From positions 124,001 to 188,000 of the forward strand of contig NZ_JASHJL010000004.1 in assembly GCF_030733205.1 (NCBI RefSeq): a stretch of 64,000 bases of DNA, read 5' to 3'. Under the pieces are notes generated by a model, which made no database searches, was not told the DNA's origin, and saw nothing but the letters and a program-made list of their open reading frames with translations. Shown piece after piece: positions 56,783-64,000 of the stretch. Origin of the DNA: Mameliella sp. MMSF_3455 (lineage in GTDB: Bacteria; Pseudomonadota; Alphaproteobacteria; Rhodobacterales; Rhodobacteraceae). The translations under genes were made by a program, and so were the position numbers. Each line of letters opens with the position of its first letter. Positions within the stretch are counted from its first letter, which is position 1.

Positions 56783-57421
56783 CTAGTCGCCGGGTGGCGT
56801 GGCCTGTTCCGGGTCATCCGGCGCGGGCTGCCTGGCCCTGAGGGCGACCAGGGGCGGAACGACGATCACGAGTGTCAGGGCGGCGGCGGCTACGAGAAAG
56901 ACGACCAGCATGAGGGTGAAATAATTATCGACGAAAAGGGCGGTCAGACTGCGGGCGTCGAAGAGAAGCAGCGCCTCCGGCGCGGTTTTCGAGGCGGTAT
57001 AGTAGAACTCCAGCGGCACGCCCTTTGCCGCCGGGGTCTGGCGTACCGAAAGCGCAACCACGGCGCCGGGCACCAGGTTGGCCCTGATCGTGGCCTCGCG
57101 CGGGCTGGCTTCGAGCGTGACATTCGTGGGCGAGACCGGGGGCGTCCGGTCAATCACGGCAAAGGTGCCGGAGGGGTGTGCCATGAGACAGTCCTCGCGC
57201 CCATCGGTGCAGGCGATTTCGAACCGGGCATCCGCCACCACCTGCGCCAGCGAGACGTTCTTGAGCCGCAGTTTGGCGGTGCCGTCTGTGGATTGGCCGA
57301 AATGATAGGTCACGACCGGTTGGCTGCGGATCTCCGCGATGACGGTCGAGATGTAGAAACCGATGACCGACAGGATGACCGCGAGGATGGCCGGCGCCTG
57401 CTGCGAGGTAAAAAGGTTCAT
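56783..57421 (-). CDS. Two-helix membrane protein of unknown function
   Basis: 212 aa. An N-terminal helix (AILAVILSVIGFYISTVIAE) and a C-terminal helix (LMLVVFLVAAAALTLVIVVP) flank a 120-residue periplasmic domain with two cysteines (IACTDGREDC). No family recognised. It is opposite in strand to and nested between the MoxR and VWA genes. Confidence 0.65.
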   Translation of the reverse strand: MNLFTSQQAPAILAVILSVIGFYISTVIAEIRSQPVVTYHFGQSTDGTAKLRLKNVSLAQVVADARFEIACTDGREDCLMAHPSGTFAVIDRTPPVSPTNVTLEASPREATIRANLVPGAVVALSVRQTPAAKGVPLEFYYTASKTAPEALLLFDARSLTALFVDNYFTLMLVVFLVAAAALTLVIVVPPLVALRARQPAPDDPEQATPPGD

Positions 57422-57515
57422 CGAACGTCTCCTGACAGGGCCCGGTCCCCGCAGGCCGAGGCTATCACCGCAACGTCGCCTTGTCTTGGGCGGACAGATA
57501 GCGAAGAGACCCGCC

Positions 57516-58769
57516 ATGCCTGAATACCTGCCGCTCGAAATCCCGGAAAACCCGCGCCTGGCGCAGAACATCATCCATTTCGCGCGCGCGCTGCGGCGGG
57601 CGGGCCTGCCCGTGGGGCCGGGACGGGTGATCGACGCCATCCGCGCGGTCGAGGCGGCAGGCTTTACCGAGCGGATGGATTTCTACTGGACCCTGCACGC
57701 CTGTTTCGTGAACCGGCCCGAACATCGGACGGTCTTTGCCCAGATCTTTCGCCTCTACTGGCGTGATCCGCGCTTCCTGGAACACATGATGTCGATGATG
57801 CTGCCCGCCATCCGCGGCGTGCAGGAGGATCGCTCTGCCGTGGCTGCCGAGAAACGGGCGGCGCAGGCTCTGTTGGCCGACCAGATGCCCGAGACCCCCG
57901 TTCAGGACGAGGAAGAAGAGGAAGGCACCCAGATCGAGGTTGACGCCTCGATGACCATGTCTGCCGAGGAAAAGCTGCGCAGCCTCGATTTCGAACAGAT
58001 GTCGACAGAGGAAATCGCCCAGGCCAAGCGGATGCTGGCGGGGCTGACCCTGCCCGTGAAACCGATCGAGAGCCGCCGCCTGATGGGATCGCACCTTGGC
58101 CACCGGATGGATGCGCGCAAGACGATCCGCGACGCGCTGCGCAAGGGGGGAGAGATCCAGTCCATCGCCCGTGCCAAGCGGCGCCCGCGCTGGCCGAACC
58201 TGGTGGTGCTTTGCGATATATCCGGCTCGATGAGCCAATATTCCCGCATGGTGCTGCATTTCCTGCACGCGGTGGCGAATGAAAAGGGGCAGGGCTGGGC
58301 CAAGGTCCACGCCTTCACCTTCGGCACGCGACTGACCAATATCACCCGGCACCTGGCCACCCGCGACGTGGACGCGGCGCTGAAGGCGGCCGGCGCCGAG
58401 GCGCAGGACTGGGAGGGCGGCACGCGGATCGGCGCCTGCCTGCACGACTTCAACCGCGACTGGTCGCGGCGGGTCATGGGGCAGGGGGCGGTGGTGCTGG
58501 TCATCACCGACGGGCTGGATCGCGACGACGCCGGCGCGCTGGAAAAGGAGATGGAACGGCTGCATCTCTCGGCGCGGCGGCTGATCTGGCTCAATCCGCT
58601 GTTGCGCTGGGACGGGTTCGCGCCCAAGGCGACCGGCATCCGGGCCATGCTGCCCCATGTGGACAGTTTCCGCGCCGGCCATTCCATCGCCTCGCTGGAG
58701 GACCTGGCCGAGGCGATCTCGCGGCCCGACGACCTGGGCGAGAAGGCGCGACTGATGAAGCTGCTCTAG
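57516..58769 (+). CDS. VWA-domain protein (CoxE-like)
   Basis: 417 aa. The MIDAS motif DISGSMS starts at Asp234, preceded by RRPRWPNLVVLC. The N-terminal half (MPEYLPLEIPENPRLAQNII) is the CoxE-type segment, and an acidic patch DEEEEEGTQIE lies near 130. CoxE-like proteins work with MoxR ATPases in assembly of molybdenum or other cofactor enzymes. Ribosome binding site GAAGAG. Confidence 0.88.
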   Translation: MPEYLPLEIPENPRLAQNIIHFARALRRAGLPVGPGRVIDAIRAVEAAGFTERMDFYWTLHACFVNRPEHRTVFAQIFRLYWRDPRFLEHMMSMMLPAIRGVQEDRSAVAAEKRAAQALLADQMPETPVQDEEEEEGTQIEVDASMTMSAEEKLRSLDFEQMSTEEIAQAKRMLAGLTLPVKPIESRRLMGSHLGHRMDARKTIRDALRKGGEIQSIARAKRRPRWPNLVVLCDISGSMSQYSRMVLHFLHAVANEKGQGWAKVHAFTFGTRLTNITRHLATRDVDAALKAAGAEAQDWEGGTRIGACLHDFNRDWSRRVMGQGAVVLVITDGLDRDDAGALEKEMERLHLSARRLIWLNPLLRWDGFAPKATGIRAMLPHVDSFRAGHSIASLEDLAEAISRPDDLGEKARLMKLL

Positions 58770-58868
58770 GCGGGTTGCCGCCTGTCCTTGCAATCCGGGG
58801 GAACCCGGGTCCGGGCTTCGTGCGTTTCCTGTCCAAGCCCCGTGTGGGCGCAAGGAAAGGAGACTGCC

Positions 58869-60563
58869 ATGACCCCCATTCGCAACGCCACGGCGCTGGC
58901 CGGAGCGCTGACGCTCGTCTTTGGAGGGAGCGCGATGGCGCAGGGGCAGGACGGTGCCAATGCCGCCAAAGGTCTGCCCCCGGCGCAATTGGAACTGCTG
59001 AGCGGTATCTGCCAGGTCGGTGGCAACCTGCCGGACGGTCTGACCTGCGAGGATGTGGCCGCAGCCCTGCAAGACAAGGACGGCGGCAAGGACAAGTCTG
59101 ATCAGGCCGACGCGGACCCGGCGGCTGACCCGGCCGATGCGCTGAAGCCGGCCCAGCCCGCGCCGCCCGAGACGGCCGACGTCCCAAAGGCGCCTGAAGC
59201 GGCAGAACCGGCCGAGACGCCGGAGCCCGAGGTTGCAGAGCCGGCGGACACACCGGAACCCGAGGCCCCGGAAACCGCGGATGTGCCGAAAGACCCGGCC
59301 CCCGAGGCAACAGAACCGCCCGAAACAGCCGATCCCGGCGATGTCCTGGTGCCCGAAGAACCCGAGACGCCAGAGCCCGCGCCCGAGACCGCGGAAGCGC
59401 CAAGAGCCCCGGCCCCCGAGACGCAGGATCCGCCCGAAGCCGCCGAGGCGGCGCCCGCCCCGGAGCGGCGTGATCCGCAGGCCCAGGTCGATGCCTTGCG
59501 CCGCCTGCTGGAAGGTCCTCCCGCCGCGGCGGCTGCCAATCCGCGTGACGATGGTGAATTGGTCGAGGAAAAAGTCGACGAGGACGATGTGCGTCGCTCG
59601 GACGAGGATTTCCGCACCGGGCTGGACGGCACGGTGAAACCGGGCGCCGAGGCGCGCAAGGACGGGGATGACGACGACGGGCTGGAACCCTGGGCCAAGG
59701 CGGCCCTGCTGGGTCTTGGCGCCGTGGCCCTGTCCGAGATCCTCGACGAGGACGATCGCGTGGTTTCGAACTCGGGTGACCGGGTGGTTGTCGAGCAGGA
59801 CGGCCAGTTCCGCGTCCTGCGCAACGACGACGTCCTGCTGCGCCGCCCCGGGGCCGAGGTCGAGACGCGCCGGTTCGACGATGGATCGACCCGCACCCGT
59901 GTCCGCTACGAGGACGGCTCTGTGGTCGAGACGATCCGCGCCGCCGACGGTCGCGTCCTGCGCCGGGTGCGCAGCTTGCCTGACGGCACCGAGGTGGTTC
60001 TCTTCGATGACACCGAGGCCAGTCCCAGGGTGGAGGTCAGCGAACTGCCCCGGGTGACCGAGCGCAATCGCATTGACTATCGCGACACCTCGGCGGATTC
60101 GCTGGCGCGGGCACTGGCGGCGACCGGGGCCGACGGCGTGAACCGCAGCTTCTCGCTGGCGCAGGTGCGCAATATCGACGCCGTGCGTCACCTCGTCCCC
60201 GAGATCACCGTGGACACGATCAACTTCGAGACCAACTCGGCGGCGATCCGTCCCGAAGAGGCACAGGCGCTGGCGGCGCTGGGCGAGGCCATGCGCCGGG
60301 CCATCGCGGAAAACCCCGGCGAGGTCTTCCTGATCGAGGGACACACCGATGCCGTGGGCAGCTTTGCCTATAATCTGGCGCTGTCGGATCGCCGGGCGGA
60401 ATCCGTGGCCCTGGCCCTGACCGAGTATTTCGCCGTGCCGCCTGAGAACCTGGTCCTGCAGGGCTATGGCGAGGGCGACCTGCTGGTGCGCACGGATGAG
60501 GCGGAGCGCGCCAATCGCCGCGCGGCCGTGCGGCGGATCACGCCGCTGCTGTCGGCGCGCTGA
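58869..60563 (+). CDS. OmpA-family protein 1, acidic N-terminal region
   Basis: 564 aa. A signal peptide (ends GGSAMAQG), then an Ala/Pro/Glu-rich region (about 80-205) full of PE and ET repeats, an acidic, charged middle, a hydrophobic stretch near 275-290 (KAALLGLGAVALSEIL), then a beta-rich shared region and an OmpA domain (about 450-560) with IEGHTDAVG and NLALSDRRAESV, the peptidoglycan-binding pattern. Its C-terminal half closely matches the next gene. Likely anchors the outer surface or periplasm to peptidoglycan. Confidence 0.88.
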   Translation: MTPIRNATALAGALTLVFGGSAMAQGQDGANAAKGLPPAQLELLSGICQVGGNLPDGLTCEDVAAALQDKDGGKDKSDQADADPAADPADALKPAQPAPPETADVPKAPEAAEPAETPEPEVAEPADTPEPEAPETADVPKDPAPEATEPPETADPGDVLVPEEPETPEPAPETAEAPRAPAPETQDPPEAAEAAPAPERRDPQAQVDALRRLLEGPPAAAAANPRDDGELVEEKVDEDDVRRSDEDFRTGLDGTVKPGAEARKDGDDDDGLEPWAKAALLGLGAVALSEILDEDDRVVSNSGDRVVVEQDGQFRVLRNDDVLLRRPGAEVETRRFDDGSTRTRVRYEDGSVVETIRAADGRVLRRVRSLPDGTEVVLFDDTEASPRVEVSELPRVTERNRIDYRDTSADSLARALAATGADGVNRSFSLAQVRNIDAVRHLVPEITVDTINFETNSAAIRPEEAQALAALGEAMRRAIAENPGEVFLIEGHTDAVGSFAYNLALSDRRAESVALALTEYFAVPPENLVLQGYGEGDLLVRTDEAERANRRAAVRRITPLLSAR

Positions 60564-60586
60564 TCCGCATACCGAACCCAATTCAG

Positions 60587-60619
60587 GACCCCCGGCAGAG
60601 CCTCTGCCGGGGGTCTTTT
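60587..60619 (+). terminator. Intrinsic terminator after OmpA gene 1
   Basis: A 14-nt self-complementary arm GACCCCCGGCAGAG/CTCTGCCGGGGGTC followed by TCTTTTG. Confidence 0.85.
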
Positions 60620-60814
60620 GTTGCGGGTCTGGAATACCTCCGTTGTTCGAAAGCGCCGGACGCGGTTTCATGACGCCACGTCACCAGACCCGCTGCCGAG
60701 AATATTTTGACCATCGCTGGCCGCCCCGCGGGGCAGGGCCGCGCATTCGGTGCAGGGACTGGTTCGACAAAGACTTTGTGTCCGTCCACGCCTTTGCTGG
60801 AAAGGAATTGCCGA

Positions 60815-62464
60815 ATGAAACGCCTCCTCCTCGCCTCGGCTGCGCTTGGCCTGCTGTCGGTGACCTTTGCCGGACCTGCCGCGGCCCAGAATTTCGACCT
60901 CAAACAGCTGTGCAATCCCGCGCTGGGTATCAAGTGCGGCACTGGCAACGGCACCGTCCGCCGGGTGCCGCAGGTCAAGAAGACGCCTCAGGTGATCGTG
61001 CAGCCGCCGAAAAAGACCGTGCGCACCCCGAAAAAGACCATCCGGGTGCCGCAGGTCATCGTAACCCCGCAACAGAAAAAGCGCCCGGCGCAGGTCGTCA
61101 TCCCCAAGCAGGTGAAGCCCAAAGTGCGGGTGCCCGACGTCCAGATCGTGCGCCCGAAGGGCAAGACGCCGACGATCCGCGTGCCCAGCGGGGTCATTGC
61201 ACCAGGTGTCAAGGTGCCGGACGTCAAGATCGCCATCCCGCCCAAGACCCGCCAGCCGGGCATCAAGGTCGCGCCCGGTGGCAAGGTCAAGGTCAAGCCC
61301 GGTGCGGTGGACCTGGACGCGCTGCGCAAGCAACTGGCCAAGGACATCGTCGGCGGCAAGCCCTCCGGCGGGGTCAAGATCGTGACGCGCCCGGGCAAGA
61401 CCGTGCGCCTGCCGGTCGGCCGCATCGACCTTGGGTCCAGTCAGCGGCAGGCCGATATCGTGGCCCTGCGCGATGTGGCCAAGGTGGCTGCCGCCGTCGG
61501 CATCGCAGCCGGTGCGGTCAAGGTGCTGGACCGGACGCTGACCGCCGAGGACGTGCGTCGTTCGTCCGAGGATTTCGACAAGGTGGCCCGCCAGATCGGC
61601 ATCCGGACCGGTACGCTGGACTTCCGAAGCGTGGATCTGGGCAAGGTCCTGCAGAACGGCGACCGCGTCATCACCAACAGCGGTGACCGCATGGTGGTGC
61701 AGAACAACGGCGTCATGCGCGTGTTGCGCAACGACGACGTTCTGTTGAACCGCCCGGGCACCAACGTGCAGACCTTTCAGTACAAGGACGGGTCCACCCG
61801 CAACGTGATGCTCTACCAGGATGGTAGCCAGGTCGAGACGGTGCGCGCACCGGACGGGCGCGTGCTGCGCCGGTCCTCCATCGCGCCGGACGGGACCGAG
61901 GTCGTGCTGTTTGACGACACCCAGCAAAGCGACCAGGTCGTCGTCACCAACCTGCCAGAGGTCAAGGGATCCAGCGTCGTCGCCTACCAGAGCGACAGCG
62001 ACGTGAACGGGGCGCTGGGTGCCGAAACCACCGTGGACGCGGGGCGCCAGTTCTCGTTGGCGCAGGTGCGCGACATCGACGCCGTGCGCAAGATGGCACC
62101 GGGGATCAACATCGACACGATCCACTTTGCCTCGAACTCTGCCGCGATCCGGCCCGACGAGGCCGAGGAACTGGCGGCGCTGGGATACGCCATGCTGGAG
62201 GCGATCGCGCTGGACCCGGGCGAGGTCTTCCTGATCGAGGGGCACACGGATGCGCGCGGGCAGGAGGCCTATAACCTTGCCCTGTCGGATCGACGGGCTG
62301 AATCGGTCGCCTTGGCCCTGATCGAGTACTTCGGTGTGCCGCCAGAGAACCTGGTGCTGCAGGGCTATGGCGAAAGCGACCTGCTGGTCGTGACCGACCA
62401 GGCGGAACAGGCCAACCGCCGCGCCGCCGTCCGCCGGATCACCCCGCTTTTGACCGACACCTGA
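60815..62464 (+). CDS. OmpA-family protein 2, lysine-rich N-terminal region
   Basis: 549 aa. Signal peptide (ends GPAAAQN), then residues about 50-180 are Lys/Val/Pro-rich with repeats such as KVPDVKI, VRVPDVQIV and PQVIV, strongly basic. The rest repeats the architecture of the upstream protein: SGDRMVVQNNG, RVLRNDDVLL, PDGTEVVLFDDT and an OmpA domain with IEGHTDARG and NLALSDRRAESV. The two are adjacent paralogues but each has its own terminator. Ribosome binding site AAAGGA. Confidence 0.88.
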   Translation: MKRLLLASAALGLLSVTFAGPAAAQNFDLKQLCNPALGIKCGTGNGTVRRVPQVKKTPQVIVQPPKKTVRTPKKTIRVPQVIVTPQQKKRPAQVVIPKQVKPKVRVPDVQIVRPKGKTPTIRVPSGVIAPGVKVPDVKIAIPPKTRQPGIKVAPGGKVKVKPGAVDLDALRKQLAKDIVGGKPSGGVKIVTRPGKTVRLPVGRIDLGSSQRQADIVALRDVAKVAAAVGIAAGAVKVLDRTLTAEDVRRSSEDFDKVARQIGIRTGTLDFRSVDLGKVLQNGDRVITNSGDRMVVQNNGVMRVLRNDDVLLNRPGTNVQTFQYKDGSTRNVMLYQDGSQVETVRAPDGRVLRRSSIAPDGTEVVLFDDTQQSDQVVVTNLPEVKGSSVVAYQSDSDVNGALGAETTVDAGRQFSLAQVRDIDAVRKMAPGINIDTIHFASNSAAIRPDEAEELAALGYAMLEAIALDPGEVFLIEGHTDARGQEAYNLALSDRRAESVALALIEYFGVPPENLVLQGYGESDLLVVTDQAEQANRRAAVRRITPLLTDT

Positions 62465-62483
62465 TCCATTCCGATCCCCTGTT

Positions 62484-62516
62484 CAAAGCCCTTTCCTTGC
62501 GGAAGGGGCTTTGGCG
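62484..62516 (+). terminator. Intrinsic terminator after OmpA gene 2
   Basis: A 13-bp stem CAAAGCCCTTTCC/GGAAGGGGCTTTG (one G-T pair) with loop TTGC; weak T content after. Confidence 0.7.
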
Positions 62517-62638
62517 TTGCCGGCTTTCCCTCATGGCCGATCGTGCTTCGACGGACGACATTTTGTCGCCTTTGACTTGCATCAACGCGATTCCCTGCAA
62601 TTTCCTGCAGAGTTCTCCCGACCGATAGGGAGGCCGTC

Positions 62639-63616
62639 ATGTCGTTCTGGAGAATCGTGAAGTCGTTCCTGAAAGGGTATGAAAAGGGTCAGGAGTTCGA
62701 CGAGAAATACGACGCTTCCGGCAATGTTGCCGATTGGCTGTTCAAGAAAACCCACCCCGACGACCCGCGCAGCAAGGGTGAGGCCATCTACAAATATGGC
62801 GAGACCGAGATCCACGGTCCGCACACGCCCCAGACCTACGACAAGGCGCGGCTGGCCCCAAAGAGCGGGCGCGACGCAGCCGGGATGCAGGAAATGGTCG
62901 ACGGACCGGATGAGGCCGCCGGGGCGCGCAGGGTCGACCCGAGGCCGCCGGAAGGTCCCTATGTCTCGGCCACGGACGAGTTGCCGTCATCGACCATCAC
63001 GCCTGTCGCGGACGTGGACGCGTCCGAAGGTCTGGAACTTGCGGTCGATCCAGGGGCAGGAGGGGATGCGGATTTGCCCTCGTCGACGATCACCCCGGGC
63101 GCTGACTTGAACTACGGCATGGTCATGCGCGCGCTCAACGATGCCGGATACGACCTGGACCTTGATGATGTCGACGACGGCGGCGCAATGATCGCGGCCG
63201 CGAACCTGCGGGGCGGCGCGACGCCCTTCGGGCGCGGCGCCGTTTCCGGCCGCCAGCCGCTGGACCCACTCGTGGCCGAGGCTGTGTCTTGGGCCGCGTC
63301 CCAGCAGCGTGCGGAAGGCGTTTACGGAACCGCCGACCTGCTCGAACGGACCGAACAGCGTATCCAGACCCTGATGACCGCGGGCGAGTTTCCCAGCGTG
63401 GATCAATTGCGCTCTCTCGGGGACATGCTGCGCGAAAATGGCCCCGATGCACAGAACCGGCTGCCCAATGACATCATCGACGCCGAGATGGCAGGGGGGC
63501 TCGGGCCCGGCCCGCTGATCCCGGCTGAACCCGAGGCCGATGACGCCCCTGATGCGCCACAGCAGCCGGACGCGATGCCGAACTTCGAAGCGCCGCCCGA
63601 CTTTTTCCGGAAGTGA
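62639..63616 (+). CDS. Acidic protein of unknown function
   Basis: 325 aa, no signal peptide. The basic N-terminus (SFWRIVKSFLKGYEKG) is followed by Asp/Glu/Pro-rich sequence with a duplicated LPSSTITP motif (near 114 and 145), a helical region (about 205-275, VDQLRSLGDMLRENG) and a Pro/Asp tail. No family recognised. The ATG has GGGAGG 7 bp upstream. Followed 12 bp on by a TPR-like gene that probably belongs to the same operon. Confidence 0.68.
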   Translation: MSFWRIVKSFLKGYEKGQEFDEKYDASGNVADWLFKKTHPDDPRSKGEAIYKYGETEIHGPHTPQTYDKARLAPKSGRDAAGMQEMVDGPDEAAGARRVDPRPPEGPYVSATDELPSSTITPVADVDASEGLELAVDPGAGGDADLPSSTITPGADLNYGMVMRALNDAGYDLDLDDVDDGGAMIAAANLRGGATPFGRGAVSGRQPLDPLVAEAVSWAASQQRAEGVYGTADLLERTEQRIQTLMTAGEFPSVDQLRSLGDMLRENGPDAQNRLPNDIIDAEMAGGLGPGPLIPAEPEADDAPDAPQQPDAMPNFEAPPDFFRK

Positions 63617-63628
63617 GGAGGGCGGAGG

Positions 63629-64000
63629 ATGAGGACGCAGAGAACCCATGACACTGCCGACCTGTTGTTGGGCGCCCATGAATGCCTGATGGCCGATGAC
63701 CTCGCCGGTGCGGATGCCGCCATTCAACAGGTCTTTCGCCGGGATCCTACGAACCTGAAGGCGCGGGCGCTCTTCGGCCTTTGCGCTGCGCGCGCCGGGG
63801 ATCCGGAGACGGCCCGGCAGAATGCCGAGTGGGTGTTGGCCCAGGCGCCGGATGACGCGATTGCAGGCCGTACCCTGGATCTGTTGCGGCAGCGGACCGC
63901 GCCCGCGCAGTCGGCCGGACCGGTCCGCGCTGCGGGGGTGGCCCGGCCCGCGCCCAAGCATCCAAAGCCCTCTCGGACGGGGCCCGGCTGGCTGCGCAGC
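63629..64000 (+). CDS. TPR-like protein, 3' truncated by window end
   Basis: 124 codons are visible with no stop. The start ATG follows GGCGGAGG. Residues 10-85 have a helical-repeat pattern (LMADDLAGADAAIQQVFRRD, then TNLKARALFGLCAARAGD) typical of tetratricopeptide repeats; the remainder is Ala/Pro/Arg-rich. The product could bind partner proteins. Its pairing with the acidic gene upstream suggests one operon. Confidence 0.65.
   Translation, partial: MRTQRTHDTADLLLGAHECLMADDLAGADAAIQQVFRRDPTNLKARALFGLCAARAGDPETARQNAEWVLAQAPDDAIAGRTLDLLRQRTAPAQSAGPVRAAGVARPAPKHPKPSRTGPGWLRS

Overview
This 64 kb window of GC-rich DNA reads as chromosomal sequence from an alphaproteobacterium of the Rhodobacteraceae (Roseobacter/Rhodobacter group). 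The evidence is the ntrY-ntrX-trkA-trkH-hfq-hflX gene order, an RNase E whose S1 domain is split by a long acidic Pro/Glu insert, the alr-mlaE-mlaF-pqiA-radA-cvpA-purF order, Hint-domain proteins typical of roseobacters, and dense ATGA/GTGA start-stop overlaps. Family assignments come from motifs read in the translated sequence; no database search was run. I saw no tRNA, rRNA, CRISPR array, insertion sequence or phage gene, so this looks like stable backbone with a few accessory patches.

Layout: 1-8.6 kb holds nitrogen/redox two-component genes (ntrY cut by the window edge, ntrX), a small lipoprotein, potassium uptake (trkA, trkH), hfq and hflX. 8.8-13.6 kb holds a P-loop kinase, an APH-type kinase overlapping a penicillin-acylase-like hydrolase, and a 3-hydroxyisobutyrate-dehydrogenase-like enzyme. 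13.6-17.7 kb is a long leader plus rne. 17.8-24.4 kb carries a Hint protein, tusA, ccdA, a hydrolase/P450 pair, class I fructose-bisphosphate aldolase and a secreted Gly/Tyr-rich protein. 24.4-29.5 kb has a WYL regulator, the tatABC operon extended by a DUF815 ATPase, and a divergent HxlR regulator/methyltransferase pair.

29.6-45.4 kb is mostly minus-strand housekeeping: an nlpD-like gene with pcm and surE, small hypotheticals, purF, cvpA, radA, a lipid-transport module (alr-mlaE-mlaF-membrane protein-pqiA), then cobS on the plus strand and dnaB. 45.6-48.5 kb holds pyrE and pyrC, with a striking cluster of TTTTGTACAAAA palindromes between them. 48.7-55.7 kb is an accessory patch: a second Hint protein, then five minus-strand genes for glycosyltransferases, sulfotransferases and an FkbM methyltransferase, probably modifying a surface glycan.

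55.9-64 kb has a MoxR ATPase and VWA (CoxE-like) pair around an opposite-strand membrane protein, a tandem pair of OmpA-family proteins with near-identical C-terminal halves but opposite-charge N-terminal halves (acidic versus lysine-rich), an acidic hypothetical protein, and a TPR-like gene running off the window. The most unusual signals are the OmpA pair, the pyrE-upstream palindromes, the sulfotransferase/glycosyltransferase fusion and the two solitary Hint proteins.
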